This document shows positions 11,571-21,640 of a DNA stretch of 64,000 bases, piece by piece. Made by a program: the position numbers and the translations under genes. Origin of the DNA: Elymus sibiricus (taxonomy: Eukaryota > Streptophyta > Magnoliopsida > Poales > Poaceae); the NCBI GenBank assembly GCA_039707655.1, contig CM077673.1, positions 267,510,288 through 267,574,287 of the forward strand, written 5' to 3'. Under the pieces are notes generated by a model. That model had not been told where the DNA came from. It did not search any database and saw nothing but the letters and a program-made list of their open reading frames with translations. Positions within the stretch are counted from its first letter, which is position 1, and each line of letters begins with the position of its first letter.

Positions 11571-11815
11571 TCTTCTTCTTCCTCTTCTTCCTTTTCTTCA
11601 TTTTCTTCCTTTTTGTTCCTTCTTCTTCTTCTTCCTCATTTCCTTTTTCCTCTTCTTCTTCTCCTCCTCTCCTCTTTTTTCTTCTTCTTCTTCCTCTTCT
11701 TCTTTTTTCTTCTCCTCCTCCTCCTCTTCTTCTTCTTCCTTTCCTTTTTTCCTCTTCTTCTTCTCCTCCTCTCCTCTTTTCTTCTTCTTCTTCTTCTTCT
11801 TTTTTCCCTCTAAGT
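11571..11815 (+). repeat. (TTC)n / (CTT)n pyrimidine microsatellite
   Basis: About 245 bp of nearly pure pyrimidine on the plus strand is built from ttc, tcc and ttt units. The Phe/Leu/Ser-only ORFs over it are artefacts. Confidence 0.85.
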
Positions 11816-11915
11816 TTTTTCTACCTAATATATACTAACTAATATGAACTAATAACTAACTAATATAAACTAACTAATATGAACTAATAAAAACAGAAAA
11901 AAAAACATTAAAAGG

Positions 11916-12285
11916 GGGGAGGGTGGAGCTCACCGGAGGGGGGGTCGAGGCGGCGGCGCGGGGCGGCGGAGGGGGAGGGGCGGAGCTGGGTCGTCGGGGG
12001 TGCCTGCTCGCCGGCGACCCGACGCGGCGGAGCGGCGGGGCAGGGGGCGGCGGGGGCGACGGGGCCGAGGTGGTGGAGGAGGGCCGCGGGGAGGGGGCGG
12101 GCGGCGCCGCGGCCTGGCTCCGGCGGTGGTGGAGAAGGGCCGCGGGGAGGGGGCGGTGGTGGAGGAGGGCTGCGGGAAGGGTGCGGCGGCGGGAGGGCGG
12201 GGCGGCGGCGCTGAGAGAGAGAGGGAGAGAGAGATGTGAGAGAGAGAGAGAGAGAGGCGCGGGGCGCGGGGCCGAAAGTTAAGTT
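11916..12285. other. GC-rich segment next to the right subterminal array
   Basis: This segment is highly GC-rich, with gcggcggcg and a (ga)n run at about 12210-12257. It may be the 5' region of the transposon transcription unit because it lies upstream of the minus-strand gene beside the terminus, but no promoter element could be pinned down. Confidence 0.35.
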
Positions 12286-12289
12286 CATT

Positions 12290-12680
12290 TCTTTGCCGTC
12301 TGCTGGCAGACGGCAAAGAATTCTTTGCCGTCTGCCAGCAGACGGCAAAGACGGCGACCGTTAGCCCGCCCCCGCCGTGACATTGTGGGCCCCACCCTCA
12401 CCTCTTTGCCGTCTGCTGGCAAACGGTAAAGAGTTCTTTGCCGTCTGCCAGCAGACGGCAAAGAACTGGCAGATGGCAAAGAGCTTGACCTAGCCAGTGC
12501 CGTGCCCCGTGGGGCCCACTTTGGTCTTTGCCGTCTGCCAGCAGACGGCAAAGAAGTGCAGATGGCAAAGACCCTCTTTGCCATCAGCCAGATCTTTGCC
12601 GTCTGCTTTGCCAAAGCAGACGGCAAACAACCTGTTTGCCATCTGCCAGCAGACGGCAAAGAGCTGGCAGATGGCAAAGA
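12290..12680. repeat. Right subterminal palindrome array of CACTA
   Basis: About seven copies of the same palindrome as the left end start near 12292, 12323, 12404, 12437, 12527, 12595 and 12629. They are interspersed with half-sites 'gcagatggcaaag'. The copy at 12595 has an enlarged centre (tttgccaaag). These are inferred TNPA-binding sites. Confidence 0.9.
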
Positions 12681-12697
12681 AGCTGATTCCAGTAGTG

Positions 12698-13920
12698 GTA
12701 ATTTTAATCCTAGGCCTTTTCCTGGAAATTCCTCTAATAATTATGGTAATTCCTATGGTAATTATTCTTACAATAATCATAGGAACACCTCTGATCTTGA
12801 GAGTAATATTAAATAGTTTATCAATGCGCAAAAGGCTTTCAATACTACGATAGAAGAAAAGTTGAATAAGATTGATGATATGTCTAGAAGCATTGATAGA
12901 ATTTCTCATGATATTGAAAATCTCAAGTTGAAAGATTTTGTGCCTAAGATTGATGAATCAATTAAAGCTTTATATGTCTCCATGGATGAAAGTAAGAAAA
13001 TAACCGCTATGCTTATAGCTAAAAGAGAAATCTTAGAAAAATCGTTTTCTAGTGATTGCCTTCATAAAAATGATGAAGATCTTAAAGTGATTGGTGTTTC
13101 TTCTATTGATTCCTTGTTTAGTAATATTAAGATTGATGATAAAGGGACTGAAGCAGAGTCAACTTTAGCTAGAAGGCGTCCCAATAATTTGGAGGGTGAA
13201 AATCTTGATGAAAATTTTGATAAAAGTGGGTTTGAAGAGGTCAAAACTTTAACTAGTGATGTGCCCACTATTTTGGATTGCAAAGACTTTAATTATGATA
13301 GTTGCTATTTGATTGAATGTATTTCTTTGCTGCAATCCATGTTGAATTCACCCCATGCTTATGAGCAAAATAAAGCTTTTACTAAACATATCATTGATGC
13401 CATGATGAAATCTTTTGAAGAAAATTTGGAGTTGGAGATTTCTATTCCTAGAAAATTGCATGATGAGCGGGAACCTACCGTTAAGGTTAAGATGAAAAAT
13501 TATGAGTGCTTTGCTTTATGTGATTTGGGTGCTAGTGTTTCCACGATTCCGAAATCTTTATGTGATGTGCTTGGTCTTACCAATATTGAAGCATGTTCTC
13601 TTAATTTGCACTTGGCGGATTCTATTATTAAAAAGCCTTTGGGAAGAATTAATGATGTTATTATTCTTGCAAATAGGAACTATGTGCCCATAGATTTTAT
13701 TGTGCTTGATATTGATTGCAATCTGTCTTGTCTCATTATACTTGGTAGACCGTTTTTATGCACTATAGGTGTCATGATTGATATGAAAGAAGGCAATATT
13801 CGTTTTCAATTTCCCTTGAGAAAGGGTATGGAACACTTCCCTAGAACAAGAATTAAGCCACCATATGAATCAATCATGAGGGCATCCTATGGATCTAAAA
13901 CCAAAGATGACAATACTTGA
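12698..13920 (+). pseudogene. Gypsy gag C-terminus and aspartic protease (continuation after CACTA)
   Basis: The gag frame resumes at 12698 with an Asn/Gly-rich tail and meets a stop (tag) at 12814-12816. A frame of 352 residues then runs from 12862 to the stop at 13918-13920. It starts with a coiled-coil-like segment and ends with a retropepsin-like domain: the active-site motif is DLGAS (Asp at about residue 221, 13522-13524), followed by IILGRPFL near residues 292-299. Plant Gypsy proteases commonly have D(S/T/L)GA. The enzyme would process gag-pol, but no pol follows: the next 50 bp are a conserved non-coding block. The in-frame stop at 12814 and the upstream frameshifts make this copy defective. 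Confidence 0.85.
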
Positions 13921-15277
13921 ATATATGCGTTATGCCTAGCTAGGGGCGTAAAACAATAGCGCTTATTGGGAGGCAACCCAATGAATAAATAAATTTTTGC
14001 CTTTTCCTTTCTGTTTTTGAGTGTTGACACAATTATGCCTCTATTATGATTGTGTTTTTATGGTTTATTTAGTGTTTGTGCCAAGTAGAGCCTTTAGGAT
14101 GATTCATAAGATGAGTAGACGCGATGATGAATCTGAAACAGAAACTTTGCGTCCAGTATATGAATTTTCATTTTTTGATGGACGTGAACTTGAGCTGAAA
14201 TTTTAACACAGTGTTGCTATACAAATTCTTTATGTTGTCCTAATTGTTCAGAAATTTTACAGTTACATAAGTATGGTTAGAGTACAGATTACTACAGACT
14301 GTTCTGTTTAAAACAGATTCTGTTTTCGTTGCATTATGTGCTTGTTTTGATGAATCTATGGGTTATATTGAAGGGTATGAGCCATGGTAAAGTTAAAATA
14401 AAGTATGTATAATGCAATAATAAAATATGAATGGGTTTGCAACAGTACCTAAAGTAGTGATTTGCTTTATTATACTAACGTATGTCACGAAGATTTTGTT
14501 GAGTTTTGTGTGATTGAAGTTTTCAAGTTTTGGGTGAGATCACGATGGATGAATGAATAAGGAGTGAAAAGAGCCTAAGCTTGGGGATGCTATAGCACCC
14601 CCAAGATATATCCAAAGAGAAACAAGCAAGTAAGCTTGGGGATGCCCCCGAGTGGCATCCCCTCTTTCTTCTAACGACCATCGGTATTTTACTTGGAGAT
14701 ATATTTTTATTTGTCACATATCATGAGTTTTGCTTGGAGCGTCTTGTATCTTTGCTTGCTTTGCTTGTTAGTTTGTCATTTGTATCCTTGCTGGACACAC
14801 CTATTTTGGAGAGCCAAAATTATGCTATGATTTGTTAGAATTGCTCTCTATGCTTCACTTAAACTTTTTGAGCTATAGAATTGCTCTAGTGCTTCACTTA
14901 TATCTTTTTGAGAATGGTGTGCTTGGAAATTTTTGTAGAAATACTCTCATGCTTCACTTAGATTAATTTGAGAGTTAGTAAATTTTGAAGAAATCCTCTC
15001 ATGCTTCACTTATACCTTTTTGAGAGATGAAATCTTTATGCTCATGTGCTTCATTTAGATTTGTTTGAGATTGTCAAAAAGCAATGGCAATATATGAAAC
15101 TAGTCCCAAAGTGATAGATATCCAAGGAGGATATAATAAAAACTTTCATGAACATCATTGGACAAATTAAACTTGATTCCTTGTAATAGTTTTGAAACAT
15201 GATGATAATAATATGTGAGTCATGTTAGTGAGTAATTATGCTTTAGTAGGAATATTGGTGTTAAGGTTTGTGATTCC
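13921..15277 (+). other. Non-coding 3' internal region of Gypsy-type element 1 (first part)
   Basis: There is no ORF. The region opens with a conserved block containing ttgggaggcaacccaa (13966-13981), followed by AT-rich sequence and two hairpins built on aagcttggggatgc at 14577-14672. It is interrupted at 15278 by the nested LTR element and resumes at 22312. Much of it is closely similar to the 3' internal region of the second Gypsy element (46680-48140). Confidence 0.8.
14577..14672 (+). other. PPT-like hairpin pair
   Basis: Two copies of aagcttggggatgc occur here. The second folds perfectly: GGGGATGCC at 14638-14646 pairs with GGCATCCCC a few bases on, with loop cccgagt. The first pairs imperfectly with cacccccaag. 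The same motif is the polypurine tract just before the 3' LTR. Confidence 0.6.
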
Positions 15278-15282
15278 CTATG

Positions 15283-15919
15283 TGTCGGGGATATTACCCC
15301 GCGGTATAACCCGTCCGGAAGTATGACCCGGCCGGGACTCGGCGACTCATTGGTGACCCGGCAGGAGCTATGACCCGGCAGGAGGCATGACCCGGCCTAT
15401 TGTATGGCGGCTCATAGGTCACCTCTATTACCGGGTCACAGGACGCCAGGCCCAAGGCCCGGCGTGTAAGACGGCGCAGGCGGCTTACAGAGAAGGCCCA
15501 AAGAAGAGGAAGGATTCCCTTACAAGAGAAGCAAGACCCGGATTAGGACTCAAGAGAGACTAGTCCTAATCCTACTCCTAGTAGGACTCTACGTGTAAAC
15601 ATACCCCTTCCACTTATATAAGGAGGGGTAAGGCGCCCTTAGAGGGACAGGTTAACAAGACTCAAGTGATTAGAGATAGACAGATTAGAGGCTCTCGAGA
15701 TTAGAGGTAGCGATCTCGCACCCTTGTAATCGAGATCATCCTCATCATCAATATAGACACAAAGCAGGACGTGGGCTTTTACCTCCATCGGAGGGGCCGA
15801 ACCTGGGTAAACTCGCGTCTCTCGATTCCGACCAACCCCCCTCGAGCCGCCACATAGTTGCGATGGCCTCACACCTAAGTCCGCTAACCCGAACATCTTG
15901 TCGTGACAAATCCACAACA
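15283..15919 (+). repeat. Left LTR of the 15283 element
   Basis: This LTR is 637 bp. It contains two copies of a gacccggcaggag-type unit near its start, and a TATA box in cacttatataagg at about 15614-15622. Confidence 0.92.
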
Positions 15920-15921
15920 GT

Positions 15922-15987
15922 TGGCGCCCACCGTGGGTCTCGAACCCACGACCACAAGGTTAAGAGCCTTGCGCTCTACCAACTGAG
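15922..15987 (-). other. Antisense copy of most of tRNA-Lys(CTT) at the primer-binding site
   Basis: Read on the minus strand, 15987 to 15922 contains the D-loop AGTTGG, GTAGAGC, the anticodon loop CTCTTAA (anticodon CTT), the variable region, the T arm GTGGG-TTCGAGA-CCCAC, the 3' acceptor strand and a terminal CCA. Compared with the plant tRNA-Lys(CTT) I remember, it matches from the 3' end to about position 11, with one visible change in the T loop. The acceptor 5' strand is missing (replaced by gtcggcgctacgac), so it is not a functional tRNA gene. The encoded CCA shows it came from a mature tRNA, as expected for a reverse-transcribed primer. Confidence 0.85.
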
Positions 15988-16006
15988 TCGGCGCTACGAC
16001 GACAGT

Positions 16007-16024
16007 TGGCGCCCACCGTGGGGC
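16007..16024 (+). other. Second, canonical tRNA-Lys primer-binding site
   Basis: tggcgcccaccgtggggc is an 18-nt complement to the 3' end of tRNA-Lys. It repeats the first 16 bases of the tRNA copy that begins 85 bp upstream. The bases just before it (acgacagt) resemble the LTR end plus spacer (acgaca in the right LTR, then gt). Confidence 0.85.
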
Positions 16025-16790
16025 CAGGCGCACGGTGGTGTTAAGTTCTTGGAGGGAAGCTCTTCTAAGGATCGAGAAGTTTGCGATTGGGCGGATAAAA
16101 AATAAATAAAATAGCTCGAAAGGATTTACATCATTCGGAACAAGAAAAGTTTTTAGCGGCGACTTTCAGCAAAAGTGAGCCGCAGGAGATCTAGAAGGGC
16201 GGCATAGAAAATACCGGGTGATCAGCATCATGGCAACTATTGGATCTACTGCCGATGAGCAACAGCCACAGTGTTACGATGTTTCGCCGAGGTCGATAGC
16301 GTTTGGGATCCAAAAAGTCTACCGATCGTCTCCTAATCGGAAGTATCACAACCACGTCCGTATGGAAGAATCAGTCAAAGCTGATCCAATTGGTGTAGAT
16401 CCGAGACCAAGGTGAAAAGTAATTGAACAGTTGTTGTACGGGACCTATGAGATCGAGCCAGAGTGCTCAGAGTCCCTAGACAAAATCATCCACACAGCTT
16501 AGTTATCGCGGTGTAAGCAGAGCACTTCCAACCATAGAAGACCGGAGTCAATGTGCCTGCACAAGACAAGGAAAAAAGGAGGTTAGCAGGCAGCCATGGA
16601 CCCACGTCCTCACGCCTGATTCCACCCAAGAAGCACTGCTAATTGCAAAGTCGGTGGAATGCCCCAAGAGCTCTTCACGTGGAGATTAAATAAGTCACAA
16701 AGTGCATCTAGTGCTATGCAGATTTCAAGGTTGTGCTGGATGAGATCATTCCAAAAAAAAAAAAAGGAAAATTGGCCACGACTCTGAAGT
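16025..16790 (+). other. Leader region of the 15283 element
   Basis: This is mixed-composition sequence with no credible ORF beyond 65 codons. A poly-A run lies at 16754-16766. Confidence 0.5.
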
Positions 16791-18620
16791 GGATACGGCC
16801 ACGAATCGGACGGTTATGGCCGTAGCCTCGCGTCGAGCCGTCTGCTCTGAACCGCCATCACGGCAAGACACCGGCCCTTTTCTGAAACGGCCCGGTCTGG
16901 CTCTTCTCCGACCCGCCGGCACCTCAACGACCGCCCAGCCTCCGTCGCCGTGGCACACACCTCGTGCTGCTCCGTGAGCCGCCGGCCTCCGCCAAGTTGC
17001 CCTTGCCGTATCGTCACCTCCACATCAAGCCACCTGGAGCCGCTATCACCGCGACCTGGTACCAAGCTGGCCATGCCTCCGTTGAGACGCCGGGTCTCTC
17101 CTTGCCTCGCCTGCGCAGCCGGATCTTCACCTCGCTCCCGCGGCCCTGAGCCGCCCCTGCCGGCCTCCGCTGCTCTGACCTGCTGCTGCGGTCGAGGACC
17201 CGCCTCCGCTGACCACCGCCGCGCCTCCGTCGAGCCTCACCTGCCGGCGCTTCAAGCTGCCTCTGCGCCTCGGCCACGACGCCTCCTCGGTCACCTCCGC
17301 CTCCGAGCCACCCTCGCCAGAGCGGTCCCGAGCCACTCGCCTCCGCCGCGAGCCGCCGGATCCGTGGCCGTCACTACGGTCTCCCCTCGCCGCTGTCATC
17401 AAGCTTGCAAAGTCACCTGTCATCACCGGCCACGAGTCGCCCTGGTGCGAGCAGCTTTTACCTCCGCCACGGCTCATGCTCTGAACGGCCGCGACCTCCA
17501 CGCCACGTCAACCGCGCTCCTCCGCGCCGCTGTCCAAACGCGCTGCCGCTGCACCCTCGCGGCGAGCCGCTTCATCGGTTTCCCACACCGGCTGACCGCG
17601 CCGCGACCCCAAGTCACTTCCGCATCCGCCGGACTCCACCTCGGTCTCTGTTCCGAGCCACCGCCAGCCTCAACTCAATCCGCCCCTGCCGGACCTAGCT
17701 CCGCTGTGAGCCGCCTAACTCCGGCGCTACGACGACCGAGTTTTAAGCCGCCTCTGAGCATCTTTGGCCAGGCCACGCCACCTTCTGCCGCGGCCCTCGG
17801 TCGCGCTGCTGTTTCCACGCCGTTTCTCGCTCCGCTGCCGGCTCAGTCATCAACCCGCTCCACCGCGGCCGCGCCCGGCCTTGAGCCGCCCCGGTCGTAG
17901 AGTCGCCGCCTTGGCCTCACAACGGGCCGGCTCGCCTCGAGCCGCCAGCCACCTCCAGGCCACGTGGCCTCAGATCGCCTGTCTCCACCCGCTCCAGCAG
18001 TTTCTGCGGGGACAACCGGCTTGGCAAAAGAAAAAAAAGAAAAAAAAAAGAGAGAGACCTCAGAAACAAAAAAACACCGGGGACCTCGCCTCGTCAACCC
18101 GCTGTGGTCCTTCACCGCCTCAAGCCGCCCCGCCGGAATTTCTCTGGCACGACGCCGTTACCGCCGAGCCGCCCCGGCCTGGCGCCGTCTTTGAGCCGCC
18201 GTGGCCAAACTGCCGCCTTTCCTTCGCGGCACTCGACTCATCATTACAGCCGCCTCGTTATCACGACTGGCTCGGCATCCCGCCCATATACCAGGACAAT
18301 CATACACTGTAAGAGCGATTATCGTACCATGGATACGGAGAGCGTGTTGCTGGCATCATTCGGCACCGACGTTCGTCTGTGCTGCACTGCTCAACGGATG
18401 CGCGCCAGCCGCCACCTCCTGTGGTCCGGTCTACATCAAGTCGCCGGGACCGCGCCCGCTTGCACAAGCTGCTCAAACGGACGCGCGCACGCTACTCCTA
18501 CGGTCCGGTCTACATCAACACGCGGCCGACTCAACTGTCTGCGCCGGCTTATAACGCCCGCGGCCGACTCATCCGTCCGCGCCGGCTTACAACGCCCGCG
18601 GCCGACTTGTCTGTCCACTT
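16791..18620 (+). repeat. C-rich block with many AGCCGCC motifs
   Basis: A GC-rich region has repeated gagccgcc/aagccgcc words (for example near 17146, 17350, 17708, 17750, 17880, 17940, 18124, 18165 and 18190). ORFs up to 316 codons are open in several frames at once and are Pro/Ala/Arg/Ser rich, without any domain I recognise. I attribute them to base composition. AGCCGCC is the core GCC box bound by plant ERF transcription factors, but binding here is only a possibility. Confidence 0.5.
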
Positions 18621-18789
18621 GCATTGGATGGTTCAATAGACAGGTGCACAAGTCGCCACTACTGCAATTTGGTTAACTTCAAAAAACCAGCCGAGACGAA
18701 CCAGCGGCCGAGTTACTGACGCCACTCATATGGGCCAGCCGGTTTATGCCACGGCCAAGTATGAATAAGTCTCATGCCAACTCCTCGAG

Positions 18790-21240
18790 TCGACTTAAGA
18801 CTCGGGGGCTACACCGACATGACTCGGCAGATACAACCGGGCTCAAATATTCTGGAACCCCGAGTCATTGCAGGAAAGATAACCTGGTCTCGGGGGCTAC
18901 TGCCACATTGGTGAAAGTTTAAAGGCTGTCAGAAAATTTCCGGCACAAGCATCTGGTTCAAAAGGAATTCATCTCTCGCAAGTTCGAATTTTCAGAAAAT
19001 TAAAAGTTGCCCAAGAGGACGAGCCGCCATGATGCACCGTTCAAACATGGGTGCCCTGATTCATTGGATCATCATAAAATCACTTGGAATTTCTGACATT
19101 TCTTCAAAAAGATCGTGCAAAGGTGGATACTTTCACAGGGTCATTTGGGGGCTTCCAACCCACCGGGTTTAGCTTACACACCCTCTTGATCGGCTCTTCA
19201 GCCAAAACAGCAGCATCGTATGGCGGCTTACAAGTTGGCGGTCCACAAGACGGCGGCTTACAAGATGGTTCAACAATGTTGATATTTCAACAAGGTCATT
19301 TGGGGGCTGCCAACCCACCGGGTTAAGGTTCAACCCTCTCGATCAGGCTTTTCAGCCATAGTAAGGCCGGGTTATATACCCAAAAAGTTGACTCCGTCAA
19401 CAAGGTCATTTGGGGGCTTCCAACCCACCGGGTTTAGCTTACACACCCTCTTGATCGGCTCTTCAGCCACCGCAAGTTGGAGTTAAACCTGCCTGTAAGC
19501 TGCTGCTGCTCCGCCAGGTGACCCGCCGAACTCTTACCAGTTAATCTCGATTAGAGACCCTGAGCTGTTCAACATGTTTGACAGTCACTCTCGTTAGAGA
19601 CCCTGTCATGGTTAAGGTTCAACCGGCGGCTCTTGTCACGTGAGGGCCGGCTTACGGAAAGCGAGGATAAACTCACCCATCTGCTGCCGACTCTCCGCTA
19701 TGTGGCCCGTTCGTACTCTTAAACAGTTACTCTTTTAAAGACCCTGCACTGTTTAAGGTTCAAACGACGGATTTACGTCACGTGAGAGGTAGCTTATGGG
19801 CCCTAAGGGTACTCATGCCCTGATGCGTCTCTTTCTGGTTCGCTGCGCTCTTATCAGTTAATCTCGCCCAGAGACCCTGAGCCGTTCAAAGAATTGACGG
19901 TCACTCTCGCTACAGACCCTGTACTGTTAAGAGTTCAAGTAGCGAGTCCACCCAGAAGAACCGGCTTATGAGTTTTCGAAAAAGAAAGGCAAGGTCATGA
20001 AAGATTTAACATCTCCGGGTTGTGCTTTTTCAAGCCGCCCTTACAACAATGCAGAATATATTCTGTCTTGTTTATTTTTGCAGGTCTTGTCTCCTAAGAT
20101 AAGCCGCCAGAACAAATAGATCTTTAATAGCCAACATGGCTGGATCTTCATCATGGTTTATCATAACCAGTATTAAATGATTGGGGTTTTTCAAGCCAGC
20201 TTGGAAAATTGATTATTCTTGAAGAGCCGCCCTATCAGATATAATGCCGTGTCATTTAATTGACCGGCTATTGGATTTCTTCAACCAGTGCTCTGTAGTA
20301 TACTACAACACTCATGGATTTCTCAAATATATATTTGCCGGGTTGCACCGCAACCACGAGCAGGGAGTTCATTTCAAAGACAAAGGAATTATTCCGGGAT
20401 ATTCATATCGGGTTATATTGCAACCACGGTCAAGGATTCATTCAACAAATTATGATGAGTCATATTATTCTCACACAGTCCCGAGTCGCCGCAGGCAGAC
20501 GACCCGGCACTTGGGGGCTACATTATTCAAATCAAGATTATATCAAGTATGCAAGTCCCATGTCGCTGCAAGTATGCACCACGGCACTTGGGGGCTAATG
20601 CAAGGTCATTTTTAACTCGCCTCATTGAAGACCCGACCCATCACATACTGATGAGCCGGCCCTTGGGGGCTACCAACTGCTCCTGTCAAAAATTCAAAGT
20701 ACACAAGCCTTAATCCACTATATCAAAGGTGACCAGAAGCTTGGGGGCTGCATCATAGTACATGTAAAGTCCCAGCACAGTATTATCTACTGAGCCGGCC
20801 CTTGGGGGCTACACTACTCAGATCAAATTGCTAAAGTCCCAAGTCGCCGCAGGCGTGTGACCCGGCACTTGGGGGCTACAGTATTCAGCTGTTCAAGCAG
20901 ATTATAAGGTCCAAATTGAAAGACCCGGCCCATCACACGCTGATGAGCCGGCCCTTGGGGGCTACACATGTGAAATACAAGACATTCAGTATATATCTGG
21001 CGACTCAGATGACAACCCAGATTTCTCAACATTCAACACCAAGTTCAAAAGTCCCAGGTTGTTGCAGGCAAAACAATCCGGTCCTTGGGGGCTACACCAG
21101 CCGAAGCTTCATAAAGTATAAGATAGTTACAAGTCCCAGGCTGCTGCAGGCAAGACAACCTGGTACTTGGGGGCTACACAATCAGAGATATTATTGCAAA
21201 GCGCCAAGTCATCATGGATAAACTTGGAGCTTGGGGGCTA
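18790..21240 (+). repeat. Dispersed array of PPT-like 'cttgggggctac' motifs
   Basis: About 15 copies of a TTGGGGGCT-type motif occur near 18803, 18893, 19146, 19303, 19409, 20511, 20589, 20663, 20741, 20802, 20869, 20957, 21086, 21168 and 21231. They are often preceded by gacccggcac- or gagccggccc-like sequence. The same purine-rich word, as cctgggggctaa, is the actual polypurine tract at 21629-21640. Sections at 19130-19200, 19290-19345 and 19400-19470 are longer direct repeats sharing ccaacccaccgggtt. Confidence 0.85.
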
Positions 21241-21630
21241 CAGGTAATATGGATATATCAAAAAATTGAAGAGAGCTTTCAAGATGTCAATTTCAGCTGG
21301 AGTCTAGTTGTTTGACCCGGTGTCACCAACAGTCCTGACCCGGCATTATCAAAAGATCATAACCCGGCAGAGTTTATATAAGCAACCCGGCTTCACAAGT
21401 TGAAGAGTATTGGAGGCCGACTCAATGGCATATGAGTGTTTGTATTCTCAATATTTTACTTCAAAGGACACTGATAAGCAAGACGACTGAGAAGACGGCT
21501 CATTCATATGAAGAAGAACCCGGATTTTCAAGGAGCTACTTCATTAAACCGGCCAGTGGAGCAAGCCGGTCACTTAACATAATTGTTATTCTTATTTCAG
21601 GAGCTTACCATGAATAAATTCAAGCTAACC

Positions 21631-21640
21631 TGGGGGCTAA
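21631..21640 (+). other. Polypurine tract of the 15283 element
   Basis: tgggggctaa directly abuts the right LTR at 21641, the expected plus-strand priming site. Confidence 0.8.

Larger units (their letters stand above)
6074..12697 (-). mobile_element. CACTA (En/Spm) DNA transposon inserted in gag
   Basis: The ends are a perfect inverted repeat starting CACTACTGGAATCAGCTTCT and ending in its complement ...CCAGTAGTG. They are flanked by the 3-bp duplication GTA at 6071-6073 and 12698-12700, the diagnostic size for CACTA elements. Palindromic subterminal repeats fill about 480 bp at the left end and 390 bp at the right. A single recognisable gene, TNPA-like, lies on the minus strand at 7807-10320. 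No TNPD-type transposase (Transposase_21, DDE) was found in the remaining non-coding space, so the element probably depends on a TNPD source elsewhere. Removing it with one GTA rejoins the interrupted gag frame exactly. Confidence 0.95.

Noticed and set aside
11197..12350. Long Gly/Arg/Pro or Phe/Ser ORFs inside CACTA
   Set aside because: These are translations of GGGGTC repeats, the TTC microsatellite and GC-rich spacer; the frames are mutually overlapping and low complexity.
6095..12680. CRISPR-like direct repeats
   Set aside because: The regular palindromic repeats are CACTA subterminal sites inside a TIR-bounded eukaryotic transposon; spacers are irregular and no cas genes exist.
15922..15990. 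A functional tRNA-Lys gene on the minus strand
   Set aside because: The 5' acceptor strand is missing and the CCA is encoded, which nuclear tRNA genes do not have. Its position at the primer-binding site points to a reverse-transcribed primer.
16950..17900. 316-codon ORF and overlapping long frames
   Set aside because: Several frames on both strands are open at once in a C-rich block. The products are Pro/Ala/Arg/Ser rich with no domain, so composition explains them.
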